Shown: positions 45,648 through 56,680, counted from the stretch's first letter. The stretch is 64,000 nucleotides of DNA from Vitis vinifera (GCF_030704535.1 NC_081818.1:5962501-6026500), one strand, 5' to 3'. Program-made: numbers and translations. The notes: generated by a model from the sequence alone, not told the origin.

Positions 45648-46463
45648 GAAAATCAGTAATCCCCCCTAAAGTAGTTTTAGTTTGTGTGCTTGAATGCCAA
45701 CACAAAATCTGCTGTTTCTCCTCGTTTTCTTTTTGTCCTTTGTTTTTTCACTGTCGTTTAATGCTGCTGCTATTAAAAGGTAGTGCTCGTATCATATTTG
45801 GAAATTGAACGTTAATAATGCATTTCTTCATGGTTCACTAACTGAGGAAGTCTAGATGCAGCAAGCACCAGGGTTCTTATTTCTCTTCCCCAAATGATCC
45901 AGAACAAACACAATGGAGCAGTTTTCTGTTTTCACACATGACTTTTCTTGAATTAAAGAATGGATTCTAGAAGCTAAAAGAAAGGTGTTGATGAGTAATT
46001 GCAATCATTGATATTTCTGACATGGTAGATGTTACTAACTTACTAGACATAATGGAATTGTCTGATCTTAAATGAAACCTTGTAATGTAACCAACACACA
46101 AGCAATCTTCCTGTAAAAAATCCCTGCACCTAATTATAGCTTCTGTTTTAAGGTTGCAGAAGAAAATCTGAATTTCAAATATATGAACCCACCACTTACT
46201 TTCCCACTCTCAAGTTACAAAACCAATTGTTTTTATAAACTGCAATTCCTCAGGTCCATTCCATTACTTCTGTCAGCTAAATCAAACTTCATCACTCAAC
46301 AAAAAATAGAAAACAAAAAGGGCAGTCACATGGACCCAAAACAAAGAGAAATATGGTATACATTTTTTCATTGAATGGATGGTGGTTACAATTTGTTTGA
46401 CTCCTACAACTCTAATTCAGTTCCCAAAAAAATATCATCGTCTGTACACAGCTTGATTACTGC
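45648..46463. other. GNAT1 3' flank
   Basis: The first 40 bp after the stop match the GNAT2 3' flank (AAAATCAGTA, TAAAGTAGTT, GTTTGTGTGCTTGAAT) and then diverge. No other gene is seen. The part near 46180-46460 could be the 3' UTR of the minus-strand exon described next. Confidence 0.5.
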
Positions 46464-46718
46464 TCAAATCAGCTTCTGTAGTCTGTTTCGAAGCCATTTC
46501 CACACAGCAAAAACCATATCTTTACCCGTTGCCTCCAAGGTGTAAACTTGCCCAACAGGTCCATGGAGACTGTATTCAGTTGCCGTCTGGATGTTCCTAC
46601 AAGAATCACCGACACAAGCACAACTGAGCATAACACATTGTACTCTAGCTGGACTGTGAAAAAGAATAGGAACCATGTTTGTAACAAGGTTCCTCTGTCT
46701 AACAAATATCCATCAGCC
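46464..46718 (-). pseudogene. Orphan 3'-terminal exon of an unidentified gene
   Basis: On the minus strand, TTTGTTAG just upstream is a fair splice acceptor. The following frame reads QRNLVTNMVPILFHSPARVQ, then SCACVGDSCRNIQTATEYSL, HGPVGQVYTLEATGKDM and VFAVWKWLRNRLQKLI before a stop. Codon use and composition look coding, and a Trp-rich amphipathic end is plausible. I cannot name the family. Upstream exons would lie past 46729, exactly where the segmental duplication starts, so the gene looks cut by that rearrangement. Confidence 0.4.
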
Positions 46719-46999
46719 ATAGGAAATTAAATTAACATCCAATTTCAAAGTTGGGTTGTGCGAATAATTTTTTAAGATGTTAGTGATGAAAAAGAGGTTA
46801 ACCCTATATCTGTTTTTGAGGTCGAAAAAAAAAAGAAGACCGGAGACAACCACTCATCGACTACTTATAAAACAGAACACTTCCTAATAATCCATGTCCA
46901 AGAATTAAAATACGATGACGAGCACCTCAGTTATTTACCACAATAATACATTTTATAAGTGGTTCTTTGATGAACTGTTTCTTTGTTGATTAGGAGGAC

Positions 47000-47520
47000 A
47001 TGAAGCAACCAAGGTTTTATAAGAAGCACATTCCGGGATATGTTGTGCACCTATTAATCCGGTCCAAACTTTCATTTTCAAGTAAAAGAATGGGGTATTA
47101 TTGGCCAACGATGGTTGAAGACCCCATGAATTATGCAAAAAATGTCAATCTTGTTAAGTTCATGCAAACTTTATTTATCAACCTCTGAAGCCCTTGCATC
47201 CTACCATTGCTTTATAGTGCGCCTTTGAATGCAGAGGGACTTGATGTAGTAGGACTAATCACACTAAAGTCTTCCAGAGGTCATGCATATATATTGGTAG
47301 TTGTAGACTACATCTCCAAATGGGCAGAAGTTGTGCCACTTAAAGAGGTAAAAAAAAGGGATTGTTGTCAACTTCATTCAAGCTAACATCATTTATCGAT
47401 ATAATATCCCTTAACACCTCATAACTGATAATGAAAAATGTTTCTACAAGACTTTGATGAATAAACTATGTAAAAATTTTGAATTCAAGTTACATAACCC
47501 TTCCATGTATAATGTACCTA
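47000..47520 (+). pseudogene. Ty3/gypsy integrase remnant, copy 1
   Basis: Broken frames give GYYWPTMVEDPMNYAKN (zinc-binding region), then GLDVVGLI-like, SSRGHAYILVVVDYISKWAE (integrase core start), VVPLKEV, IIYRYNIP and TDNEKCF-like motifs. These are the order and spacing of a gypsy integrase. No RT or LTR accompanies it. A second copy lies at 56960-57470. Confidence 0.82.
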
Positions 47521-48179
47521 TTGGTATGGAGTTCTTAAAAGATTAAACTTGACTTTTCACTTTACTATCCTCATTTTCATTGATATTGATTTTAGTATTC
47601 AAACTTATATTACTTATATTGTACATGATTTGAGTGCATTAGGAGTTGTATGAAAGATCCAATTCATGGTTCTTTGTAAGATCGATGAGCCATTTCGGTT
47701 TATGAATTCAAACAATCCATTTGAAGTTGTAGTACATTACTTCCTAATTGGAGGGATGTTTGGTCTTGATAATCTGAATGAGTTTCTCATGATGAGTGCA
47801 GTAGTATGTATGGTTACATATTGGATAAGACTTACGACGAATCATGATATTGGTTATTGGGTAATCATGATTTACTATGTTATTGTACTACGTAAACTTT
47901 CAACTTGAGAGGATATTGAGTTTGTGTTGAAATCAACATATTATACCCTAAAAAGAGACTTCCTATTTAAGTCAAAATATGTTTCTATGTATATTTTCCT
48001 AATTTTATTGAAAGATTTTATATTAGAAACTAATTGTATAATTGTCAAAGATAACTATTTATAAAAGATCTTATAATAAGATGTTTCCTCTATGATAATA
48101 CAAAACCCCTTACAAAAATATATCTTATTAAAAAACCATTAATGACTTTTCAATTAACTTAAAAATAGAATTGCTAGAG

Positions 48180-48350
48180 ACTTTCCTACGCTTATGATGG
48201 CGAGGATGGACATGTTTTAGGATATGATGACTCAAATTATGCAAAAAGTAAAGGCAACATCATAACATCAAGAAGGTCATTTGGATTTATCCATGGTTTG
48301 TTTATTCCTTATCCCAAAAATCCTATTTCATTCTCATAAAAAAATGAATT
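48180..48350 (+). pseudogene. Possible copia RNase H scrap, copy 1
   Basis: The frame gives YAYDGEDGHVLGYDDSNYAK followed by SKGNIITSRRSFGFIHG, resembling GYxDSDYAG..DxRRSTTGY of copia RNase H. It is short and isolated. A copy lies at 58075-58190. Confidence 0.5.
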
Positions 48351-48400
48351 AGAATTTATAAATAATATAAATAGGATTTGGTTTATTCTATATGTTATGT

Positions 48401-48408
48401 ATACATAC

Positions 48409-48479
<71 letters not shown>
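48401..48479. repeat. Compound microsatellite (CATA)n-(TA)n
   Basis: About 20 bp of CATA repeats followed by about 60 bp of pure TA. The duplicated copy near 58285-58300 has only a short TATATATA, so the expansion came after the segmental duplication. Confidence 0.95.
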
Positions 48480-48480
<1 letters not shown>

Positions 48481-49018
48481 CATTATATACTATATTATTT
48501 TTATTGTTCCTTGAAAGAGTGACACATAGACTATTTTCAATTTTTTATTTTTTTTATTTATCTTTCTATGAATTGTATGTTTATAACAATAGGAACAAAA
48601 TTTTCGTAATTCCAACGGATTGAACGTATTATGTTGATTTTTTTCAATAATATATCTAGAAATGTCTATTGATTTTTCTTATTAACATCATCTCGTACAC
48701 AACTAGTACATTTGACTTATTGGCTAGGTAGAAATGTTCTAAGACATGATTTACTTGCCACCTATGCATTGTGATTCATTAAATTTTTTATTTTTAAGAA
48801 AATAGATACTATAAAATTTAAAATAAAGAAATAAATATGATCAAGTATTAGCAAATAAATAGTTTTAAAAATTATTTTTTCAAAATAGTAATTGATTTTA
48901 TCTATTAAGTAAAATTATTTCTTAACTTGTCACTCCGCCACACATATTTGATTATTATAATTAAAATTCTCTTTTTTACATGTGAGATGTTGCTCTCCAT
49001 GCAAGATCATTAAGGTTA

Positions 49019-49350
49019 TGTTTGATACATATTCTTAAGAATAGTTTTTTATTTTTAGGAGAAAAAAAATACAAAAATATGTTTGATTGTCGGTTATTCC
49101 CAAAATAAGTTTTTACGAGAATTGTTATGAAAATTGAGTACTTTTTGGGAAGATATTTTAATTATTCTCACTTATTTTTATTTATTTTTTAGTATATTAT
49201 AAAAAATAATTGTACAAAGAATGATTAAAAATACAATACTATAAATAAAAATTAGTTTTAAGAAATATTCGAATGTAGAAAAAACGTTTTTGAAGTTATC
49301 AAACATATTTTTATATAAGAAAATATAAATCAATTGTTATAAAAATTACT
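49019..49350. mobile_element. MITE-like AT-rich block
   Basis: TATGTTTGATACATATTCTTAAGAATAG begins an A/T-rich, partly self-complementary block also present at 58850-59190 in the duplicated copy. Edges are vague and no target duplication was identified. Confidence 0.35.
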
Positions 49351-49409
49351 TTTTGAAAAACTGGATTCGAAAGCAGCCAATGACATGGTTTTATCCACAT
49401 ATTTAATAT

Positions 49410-49960
49410 ACTATTTCTCTCGTCAGCTATTACGGTTGGTATGCCCACACTCAGAGTCAATTTGTAGCAGTCGATTGTAGATGATGACCACTGTTTAAGG
49501 ACCATGAGTTGGATGCCAATACCATTGGCTCTCCATATCCAATCGACTTCTATTATTATTGAATTGGAGAACCAAGAATTACATACACATAGAATCATAT
49601 GACAACAAAAACCCATCATCAACCTCCATCCTCACATTGTCACTACCAATATAATACTAATCAAACAAAGAAAATTCAACATATGAAAATCATATATATT
49701 CACATGAAAATGACCTTGGTCCATTGTCCACAGTCAGAGTCAATTTGTAGCAGCCAATTGTAGATGATGACCAGTACTGTTTAAGGCCCATGAGTTGAAT
49801 GCCAATACCATTGGCTCTCAATATCCAATCGACTTCTATTATTACTGAATTGGAGGACCAAGAATTACATACACATAGAATCATATGAGAACAAAAACCC
49901 ATCATCAACCTCCATCCTCACATTGTCACTACCAAACAAAGAAAATTCAACATATATGGG
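49410..49960 (+). repeat. GNAT2 upstream region with a tandem duplication of about 281 bp
   Basis: GAGTCAATTTGTAGCAG, TGTAGATGATGACCA, ATGCCAATACCATTGGCTCT, ATCCAATCGACTTCTATTAT and CCTCACATTGTCACTACCAA each occur twice, at about 49456-49645 and 49737-49935. GNAT2 therefore has two array promoter blocks where the others have one. Confidence 0.88.
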
Positions 49961-50047
49961 CATCCGTCAATCTATTAGTTTTATGTAATCCCCAAGCTCA
50001 AGGGCTTAGCGCTGGTACAGAAACAATCATCAATATTTCTGCCATAG

Positions 50048-50584
50048 ATGGATTCCGGGAGGGTCACTCTTAGACCATTCAGGGTCAGCGACGTGGATGA
50101 CTTCATACTATGGGCAGGCGATGATCAAGTCACTCGAAACATCCGGTGGAAGACCGTCACCTCTAAGGAGGAAGCCTTGACCTTCATCAAAGATGTCTGC
50201 ATCCCCCACCCATGGCGTCGGTCCATATGTATTGACGACCGCTCCATCGGCTTTGTTTCGGTCTACCGGTGGTCGGGCAACGACATATGTAAGGCGGACA
50301 TAGCGTATGCGATAGCTGCGAAGTATTGGGGGCAAGGGATTACCACCAAAGCAGTGAAGATGGCTGTATCAGAGGTGTTTAAGGACTTCCCTGATCTGGT
50401 AAGGTTGCAGGCATTTGCTGCAGTGGAGAATAAGGCCTCTCAGAGGGTGTTGGAGAAAGCTGGGTTCACCAAGGAGGGTTTACTCAGGAAATACACATAT
50501 CTCAAGGGCCAATTGAAGGATTTGGTGATATATAGTTTCTTGTCCACTGACATAAGCGTGGCCGTGGATGACGAACTACTGTAA
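50048..50584 (+). CDS. GNAT2: GNAT-family N-acetyltransferase, 178 aa
   Basis: One exon, same length as GNAT1 and about 95% identical in protein (for example Thr5/Arg, Ile/Val in KTxTSKEE, Gly/Ala in ADIAYxIAAK, Phe/Tyr in RKYTxLKG, Lys/Glu near the end). The acetyl-CoA loop KYWGQGITTKAVKMAV and the ASQRVLEKAGF helix are intact. Start context matches GNAT1. The substitutions are mostly conservative, which suggests both copies have stayed under selection, though no substitution-rate test was run. It lies inside the segmental duplication but is missing from copy 2. Confidence 0.92.
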   Translation: MDSGRVTLRPFRVSDVDDFILWAGDDQVTRNIRWKTVTSKEEALTFIKDVCIPHPWRRSICIDDRSIGFVSVYRWSGNDICKADIAYAIAAKYWGQGITTKAVKMAVSEVFKDFPDLVRLQAFAAVENKASQRVLEKAGFTKEGLLRKYTYLKGQLKDLVIYSFLSTDISVAVDDELL

Positions 50585-51029
50585 GAAAATCAGTAGTCCC
50601 CTAAAGTAGTTGTAGTTTGTGTGCTTGAATCCCAATAATTTCATAACTAACAAAAGTTGAATATTTGTAATTGGCTTTAGAGATGGGTACAAATTAGCAA
50701 TTTCAGACTTTTTATATAATCTAATTGGAAAGGGAAAATTATTTTAAAGATTGGTTTAAGTTGATAATTTTGTTCCAAAGATCATTGGTTTAGAACCCAA
50801 TCCTATGAGAGGTGGGATAGAAGGTGTAGCTAGCAAAGATAATAAGAATGTATAGCTTAGCTTAGTAAAGTCATCCAGATAAATGTGTTACAAAATAACA
50901 GGAATAAGCAATAAGAAAAGAATAAGAATATATAAATTTACGTGGAAACCTTATAAGAAGAAAAATCATAAGTAGAAGAGAAGAAGATCCACTATGTCAA
51001 AAATTGATACTAGAAAAGAGAGTTGTAAG
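50585..51029. other. GNAT2 3' flank
   Basis: Short similarity to the GNAT1 3' flank, then unique AT-rich sequence. From 50851 it is shared with 59316 onward in the duplicated copy. No gene. Confidence 0.5.
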
Positions 51030-52001
51030 CAATGTTTTCAAAATCGGATCGGGTATTGAATCGGAAAAGTTACCAATTCACGGTTCACTGGTCGGACCGA
51101 CGGTCGAACCGGTGATGTCATAAATATATAATTTATATATTATTAAAATTAATAATAATAATAATAATAATGATTTATATATTATTTAAAAATTAAATTT
51201 TTATTTAAAAATCATAAAATTAGTTTCAAATTAAAATTTTAAATTAAAATCAGAATTTAAATTTAAATTTTGAAATTTTAAATCAAAAACTTATTTTATA
51301 ATCATAAATTTATTTTAAAATTATAATATTTATTATTTTCATTTATTTAAATTAAAATCACAAGTTTTAAAAATCATGAAGTAAAAAAATAATAGATATA
51401 AAATAAAATAAATAATAACGTTGATAGAGTAAAAAAAATAAAAAAAATAAAAATTGGAAAGGGCGGCCAAAAAGGTCAAAAAATGTCAAAAAGGAAAATA
51501 AAAAATGTCAAAAATTTGGGCGGCCAAAAAGGTAGGGTTTTGGGGCTATTAGAAAATGTAAAAAATCTGGGTGGGAGCATCGGAAAGGAAAGGGAAAAAA
51601 TCTAGGTAGGGAAGGGAGAGGTAGAAGGAAGGGTTTTGGGGGGCACTGGAAGCGGAAAGGGAAAAAGTCTGGGTGAGGAAGAGTGAGGAAGAAGGAAGGG
51701 TTTTGACACCAAAAAGGGGAAAAAATCTAGGTCGGGGCATTGCGAGGGGATGAGAAGAAGGATGGTTGTAGGACGGCGGTGGCACTGAGGTGAGCTGATG
51801 AAGCGTTGGATGGGGGAGGAGAACTATTCGGTTCATCGAAACCGGCATAGTCATTTGGTTCATTGGTCTGACCGTGGTTCCGGCGATCCAACGCCAGTTT
51901 AAAGGCTCCCTGGCCCAAATGGTTGAACTGGACCGAATTAGTGATCGGCCGACGATCAAACCGGTCAGACTGGCCAGTCTGGTCCAATTTTTAAAACCAT
52001 G
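51030..52001. mobile_element. Non-autonomous hAT element A, 972 bp
   Basis: The ends CAATGTTTTCAAAATCGG and (reverse complement of the right end) CATGGTTTTAAAAATTGG match at 14 of 18 positions. The 8-bp flanks GTTGTAAG (51022-51029) and GTTGTGAG (52002-52009) differ by one base. In the duplicated copy near 59487 the site is empty: GTTGTGAG occurs once and the sequence continues as in the right flank. The outer parts are rich in CCGGTT/GACCGG words, the middle is AT-rich. No transposase. Confidence 0.87.
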
Positions 52002-52019
52002 GTTGTGAGCAACTATAAC

Positions 52020-52450
52020 AGAAGTATAATCATTATCATCATAGTCTTAAAACTATACATCATCACACACACACATAAGCATAATCATCATCATCATAAC
52101 CTTAAAACTATACATAAGCATAATCATCATCATCATAACCTTAAAAAAAAAAAATCATAATTTTAACTTTATCACATATGTTACACCGCAAGTTTTTCGG
52201 ATCAATTAAAAAAGAACTTGGGTTACCAAATTATAACAATATGTATATGGGTAGATCCCTTGGAGCATTAAATAAGCTACAAGAATCTCCTAATATTCAA
52301 CAAAAGTCAAGGCAAGGACCTTAAAAAGGAAATGCAAGCGATTTCTTAAAAAGAGGACAAAGACCCAAAGCTTTCCTAATCAACCTAGAGATCCTCAGTA
52401 TAATCACCCCATACATGGTGACCTAAAAAATAGGTTGAGAATAACCAAAT
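52020..52450. other. Non-coding duplicated spacer
   Basis: Repeated ATAATCATCATCATAACCTT words (52080-52145) form a short degenerate tandem array, also present near 59515-59640. The rest matches 59830-60045. No gene. Confidence 0.6.
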
Positions 52451-52462
52451 GGATGTTGACAT

Positions 52463-53375
52463 CATGGTTTTAAAAATTGGACCGGATCAATTGGTCTTAC
52501 TGTTGGTCAATCACGATTCCGATCCAATTTGATGAATTAGGCCAAAAGATGGTTGAATGGAAATTGGACCTAATGAATTGGCAGTTCGATTGATGAACCA
52601 GCGGATTCTCTTTGAACTGGATGGTTTAACCTTTTTTTTTTACAACATCAAAACAATGTTGTTTTGATGCTTCTTGAATCAAAATGATGCTATTTTGATG
52701 ACTATTTAAAGTATCTTTTTCTTTCCCCCACCCCCGGCAGCCTGCCCAACTTCAATAGCTGCCGCCTGCTGCCAACAACCCCCCCTCCCCCTACTCCAGT
52801 CTTTGATCCCACCCACGCAGAGCACCAGCGGTCTTTGCCCCCCTTCCCCTTGCCACCCCTCTTCCTACTGCCCAACGCCCCATGCGCCGCAACCTTTCTC
52901 CCATTTTCTTTTCCTATGGTGTCTCTTCCCCATTTCTTTCGAGATTTTTATTTTTATTTTTATTTACCTTGTTCATTGCCATTATTATTTATTTTATTTT
53001 ATATTTGTTATTTTTTTATTTTATGATTTTTAAAACTTGTCATTTTAATTTAAATGTAATTTTAAATAATTTTTATTTTAAAAATAGTTTTTTGATTTAA
53101 AAATAAATTTTAAGATTTTTAATTTTAATTTCTAATTTGAAACTAGTTTTCTAATTTTCAAATAATTTTATTATTTTCAAATAAAATTTTAATTTTTAAA
53201 TAATATATCAATTATATTATTTTTATTTTTAAAATTATTTTAAAATTTTAATAATATATAAATTAGATATTTATAACGACGTCAGTTCAATTGTGGTTCG
53301 ATCGTCGATCCGACTAGTAAATCATGAACTAGTAATTCTTTTGGTTCAATGACTGATCTAATTCTTAAAACATTG
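52463..53375. mobile_element. Non-autonomous hAT element B, 913 bp, same family as A
   Basis: Starts CATGGTTTTAAAAATTGG and ends with the complement of CAATGTTTTAAGAATTAG, so the end sequences match those of element A in swapped orientation. Flanks GTTGACAT (52455-52462) and GTTTACAT (53376-53383) differ by one base; the duplicated copy reads GTTTACAT at its left flank, showing which base changed. Pro-rich frames near 52803-53100 are artefacts of C-rich sequence. Confidence 0.85.
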
Positions 53376-53383
53376 GTTTACAT

Positions 53384-54160
53384 AGAATATCCATGCATAA
53401 TGAGGATATAATGTTCTAGTTACGGAAGTCAAGGGTTGCCATTGATGGTCAATAAATATGTGGGACAACAAAGAAACGAGTGAATACATAGTTTATTATT
53501 CAATTAGCCTAAAGATTTCAAATATTTAATTTTAAGAATTCTTTAATTAATTGGACAATTAATCAATAGATTAAGAATTCCAATCATACACATACACAAG
53601 TGATTTACATGAAAAACCACTTATAAAGCCTTATAAAGACTTTGTAAATATACAATCAAGGGATCAAAGACTACAAAGTTGTAATTCACTAACTATGAAG
53701 AATTAAGTACACAAATTTATTTATTGATTGCTAATATCTAAGACTTACATCCAATACCTATACCTTACTTTATGTCTGGAATGCAACACTACCGTGCTTC
53801 TTAATAAACTTCTCGATGTTATAAGAGGATGTAATTCTCTCTCACGAACTTAAGAATGAAAGCAAACACCTTTGAGAGTTTTAGGTAATGGAAAGTGTAA
53901 GGACTTTTTAGGCTCTTTTCACATAAAAAAAAAAAAAAAAGAAACTTGAATTTTACAATATGTATATATATAAAGTAAGGAACTTTGCAAACTTACGTAT
54001 AAATGGACAAAATAGCTCTAAATATAGAACTTGGTATATTTTTGAGTTAAAAAAAGGAAAATACTCAATCCATTAGGAAAAAATTGTATTAAAAAGGATA
54101 ATAAATTAGAAAACAAGTGATTCTAAGAATAAAGCACCACTATCAGATCAACCCCCCACA
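53384..54160. other. Non-coding spacer, partly duplicated
   Basis: 53384-53642 is present only in copy 1. From about 53643 it matches 60586-61090. It contains a poly-A run at 53928-53940 and ends in a C-rich patch (CCCCCCACACCCCCC) near 54150. No gene. Confidence 0.6.
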
Positions 54161-54169
54161 CCCCCCTCA

Positions 54170-54433
54170 ATTTGTCAATTTGAGTCAGCTGTAGCTCATG
54201 GTCCACCATGAGGTGGATACCAATCAATATCAGTGGTTCAAATGGACTCGGTTGAATGGCGGAAAGTGCACTCAATATCTTTTCCACTTCTACTATTATT
54301 AAGCTGGAGGACCAACACATTGTTGACAAACAACGAGAAATATGAGTAATCCGTCTGTCAGTTTCACATAATCTCTCAGCCCAAGCGCTCAGCGCTGATC
54401 TACAGAGCAATGCATTCAGTATCTTTGGCATAG
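54170..54433 (+). promoter_or_regulatory. GNAT3 promoter block
   Basis: GTCAATTTGAGTCAGCTGTA, CATGAGGTGGATACCAATCA, CTTTTCCACTTCTACTATTA, GGAGGACCAA and a stretch just before the ATG (CTCAGCGCTGATC) match the corresponding parts of the GNAT1 and GNAT2 flanks. Confidence 0.7.
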
Positions 54434-56091
54434 ATGGATTCCGAGAGCCTAACTCTTCGACCATTCAGGGTGAGCGATGTGGATGACTTAATACTGTGGG
54501 CGGGTGATGAGCAAGTCACTCGAACCATCCGATGGAAGACCATCACCTCTAAGGAGGAAGCCTTGACCTTCATCAAAGAAGTCTGCATCCCCCACCCTTT
54601 TTGTCGATCCATATGTATAGATGACCGCTCCATCGGCTTTGTTTATGTCATCAGGGCAAGGTTCAAAGTATCGGCCGAGTCCGGTACGACTCGGCCGAGT
54701 CGTATCCGCCTCGACACCTGCCGCGACGAGACCGATACCAGATACGGTATAATGCATGAACTCGACTGGGAATCGGTTAGACTCGACTGACTTGTCTGAG
54801 TTTCCGAGTTAACTCGGTTGACTCGGTTAGGTTACAGAGAATTTTCAAATTTTTCATAAAATAAAAAAAAAAAATTAACCAGAGATTGCCCTTCCAAAAG
54901 CAAACACCTATTCTGAAATTTTAAACCATCAATAAGAAGATCAAAGAAGATGAAGAAGAAAAAACCCTAACCGTAACCCATTCGGAAATAAGCGGAGAAA
55001 CCACCGAAGGATGAGGGCATGATTTATGATTTACTTACCTGATTTTCCTCAAAATCGAGCATTACCAGAGGGTGGAGCTTTGGTGTCGGCGGTGGTGACT
55101 CGTCAAGTGGACTGAATATTTCATCGGCGGCGTCGACAAGACAACCCCTCGCAATCAGATTGCTCCCCCTCCCATGTTAGGAACGGTTATAAATTTGCGA
55201 TTGCAAGTGGTGTCGTCTGTTGTGGGTCTTGACAGCATGGTGGTGTGCGAGGGTGGGAGATTGAGAGCTCTGTTGTGGGTCTTGACAGCAATGGTGGCGA
55301 GGACGGGAGATTGGGGCTCAAATTAGTAAAGTAAAAAAGCTACCTTTTATACGGATTTACACGGAGAATTAAGGCCAATTTACCTGAAAAATACCTTTTA
55401 TATTAATCTTATTTAATAATAACTAATTAGGAAAATTGAGTACCCATTTGTTAAAATGATATGAAAGGTATATATATGAGGTTTAATGATAAATTAAAAT
55501 ATTTATATGGTAAAGTGATAATTAAATCCTCAATTTTTAATATTATCATAAATAACTTTGAGTTAAATGTAAAAAAAAAAATTGTTTTATTAAAATTTTC
55601 AATTTATTTAATTATATCTATTTTGTTTTTTAATTTATATAATATTTTTATAATTTTTTGAAAATTTTAATTATCTTATTTTACGTATCGCCCGATACCG
55701 AACCGAGACACCGATACCGATATGCCTCGTGACCCTCCGAGTCAATGACCGATACCGCGACTTTGAACCATGCATCAGGGGGTCGGGCGCCGACAGACAT
55801 AAGGCGGACATGGGGTATGGTGTAGCCGCGAAGCATTGGGGGCAGGGGATTGCCACCAAAACTGTGAAGATGGTTATATCAGAGGTGTTCAAGGACTTCC
55901 CTGATCTGGTAAGGTTGCAAGCAGTTGCTGTGGTGGAGAACATTGCTTCTCAGAGGGTGTTGGAGAAAGCTGGATTCACCAGGGAGGCTTTACTCAGGAA
56001 ACACTCATTTCTGAAGGGCCAATTGAAAGACTTGGTGATATATAGTCTTTTGTCCACTGATTCGAATGGGGCCGTGGATGATGAAGTATGA
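54434..56091 (+). pseudogene. GNAT3: acetyltransferase gene split by a hAT insertion
   Basis: The 5' part (54434-54656) encodes the same N terminus as GNAT1/2 up to SICIDDRSIGFVYVIR. The 3' part (from 55781) resumes with a Gly/Ser/Gly stretch, then KADMGYGVAAKHWGQGIATK, ASQRVLEKAGFTREALLR and a stop at 56091. Between them sits a 1.1-kb hAT element with an exact 8-bp duplication. Both halves are in the same frame across one copy of the duplicated bases, so the host gene had no other stop when hit. It is more diverged than the GNAT1/2 pair (Val/Ile, His/Tyr, Ala/Gly changes). As it stands it would give a truncated protein of about 118 residues without the acetyl-CoA loop. Confidence 0.92.
54657..55772. 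mobile_element. Non-autonomous hAT element C, 1116 bp, inside GNAT3
   Basis: CATCAGGG occurs exactly at 54649-54656 and 55773-55780. The ends CAAGGTTCAAAGT and (reverse complement of the right end) CATGGTTCAAAGT differ at one of 13 positions. Subterminal regions are rich in CGATACCG/CGGTATCG and GAGTCG words. No transposase is encoded. The exact duplication suggests it is younger than elements A and B. Confidence 0.95.
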
Positions 56092-56149
56092 GAAATAGCA
56101 TCATGTATTTGTATAATGGGATATTATTTTTAATGGAAAATGGGTAACT

Positions 56150-56560
56150 AATTCCTCTCACAGACTCCATTTTGCTTAGGAGTATAAGTTACAGTAAGCT
56201 GATGTTCAATCCTTGCAGCTTCACAAAACTTAGCAAATTTGTCAGCAGCATATTCAGTCCCATTATCAGACCTAATCACCTTAATTCTACAACCACCTCG
56301 ATTTTCAATCCATGTTTTGAACTTCCAAAACACACCAGCAACCTCAAACTTCTATTTAAGAAAACAAACCCAACATATTTTGCTAAAGTCATCAATAAGA
56401 ACCATAAAATACATGTTACCACTTAAAGGTTCACAAACATCAATGTGGATCAATTAAAGCTTCTCAACTACCCTCCATGCCTTGTTAACAAGAAATGGCA
56501 ATTTGGCTTGCTTTCCAAGCTGATAAACTCCACACACTGCTGCTCCTTCCCCATTGTAAG
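56150..56560 (-). pseudogene. copia integrase remnant
   Basis: On the minus strand, a frame from about 56560 gives CGVYQLGKQAKLPF and NKAWRVVEKL (pre-integrase end), [16 protein letters not shown], then IKVIRSDNGTEYAADKFAKF and TPKQNGVCERN, with the catalytic Asp (SDNGTEY) and Glu (VCERN) visible. One stop occurs near 56453. It has no LTR and lies directly after GNAT3. Confidence 0.85.
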
Positions 56561-56680
56561 TCATTCCTCGTACAATACAAAATAGTGAAAATGCCCCATC
56601 CTCTTGGACCGTACTGAGAGGAGTGTCACATGGGCCAATAGTGGTTTACCACTTGGGGGAAGGTCCCCACACGTCGGATA
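56561..56680. other. Junction spacer before segmental duplication copy 2
   Basis: GC-richer 120 bp with GGACCGTACTGAGAGGAGTG and GGGGGAAGGTCCCCACACGT-like words, similar to LTR ends, then the start of the duplicated block. Nothing coding. Confidence 0.4.

Larger units (their letters stand above)
46729..54157. repeat. Segmental duplication, copy 1 (includes GNAT2)
   Basis: Collinear with 56681-61097. Shared landmarks include AAATTAACATCCAATTTCAA (46729/56681), the gypsy integrase remnant, GGCAACATCATAACATCA (48250/58141), TAGCTTAGCTTAGTAAAG (50853/59317), AACCAAATGGATGTT (52443/60033) and AATAAAGCACCACTATCAGA (54128/61065). Copy 1 contains GNAT2 and hAT element A, which copy 2 lacks. Confidence 0.93.

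Noticed and set aside
48378-48623. 81-codon frame with a long Tyr-Ile run
   Set aside because: It is the translation of a (TA)n microsatellite.
52803-53100. Pro/Phe-rich frames
   Set aside because: They lie inside hAT element B in C-rich then T-rich sequence; the duplicated copy near 60379 does not keep the frame.
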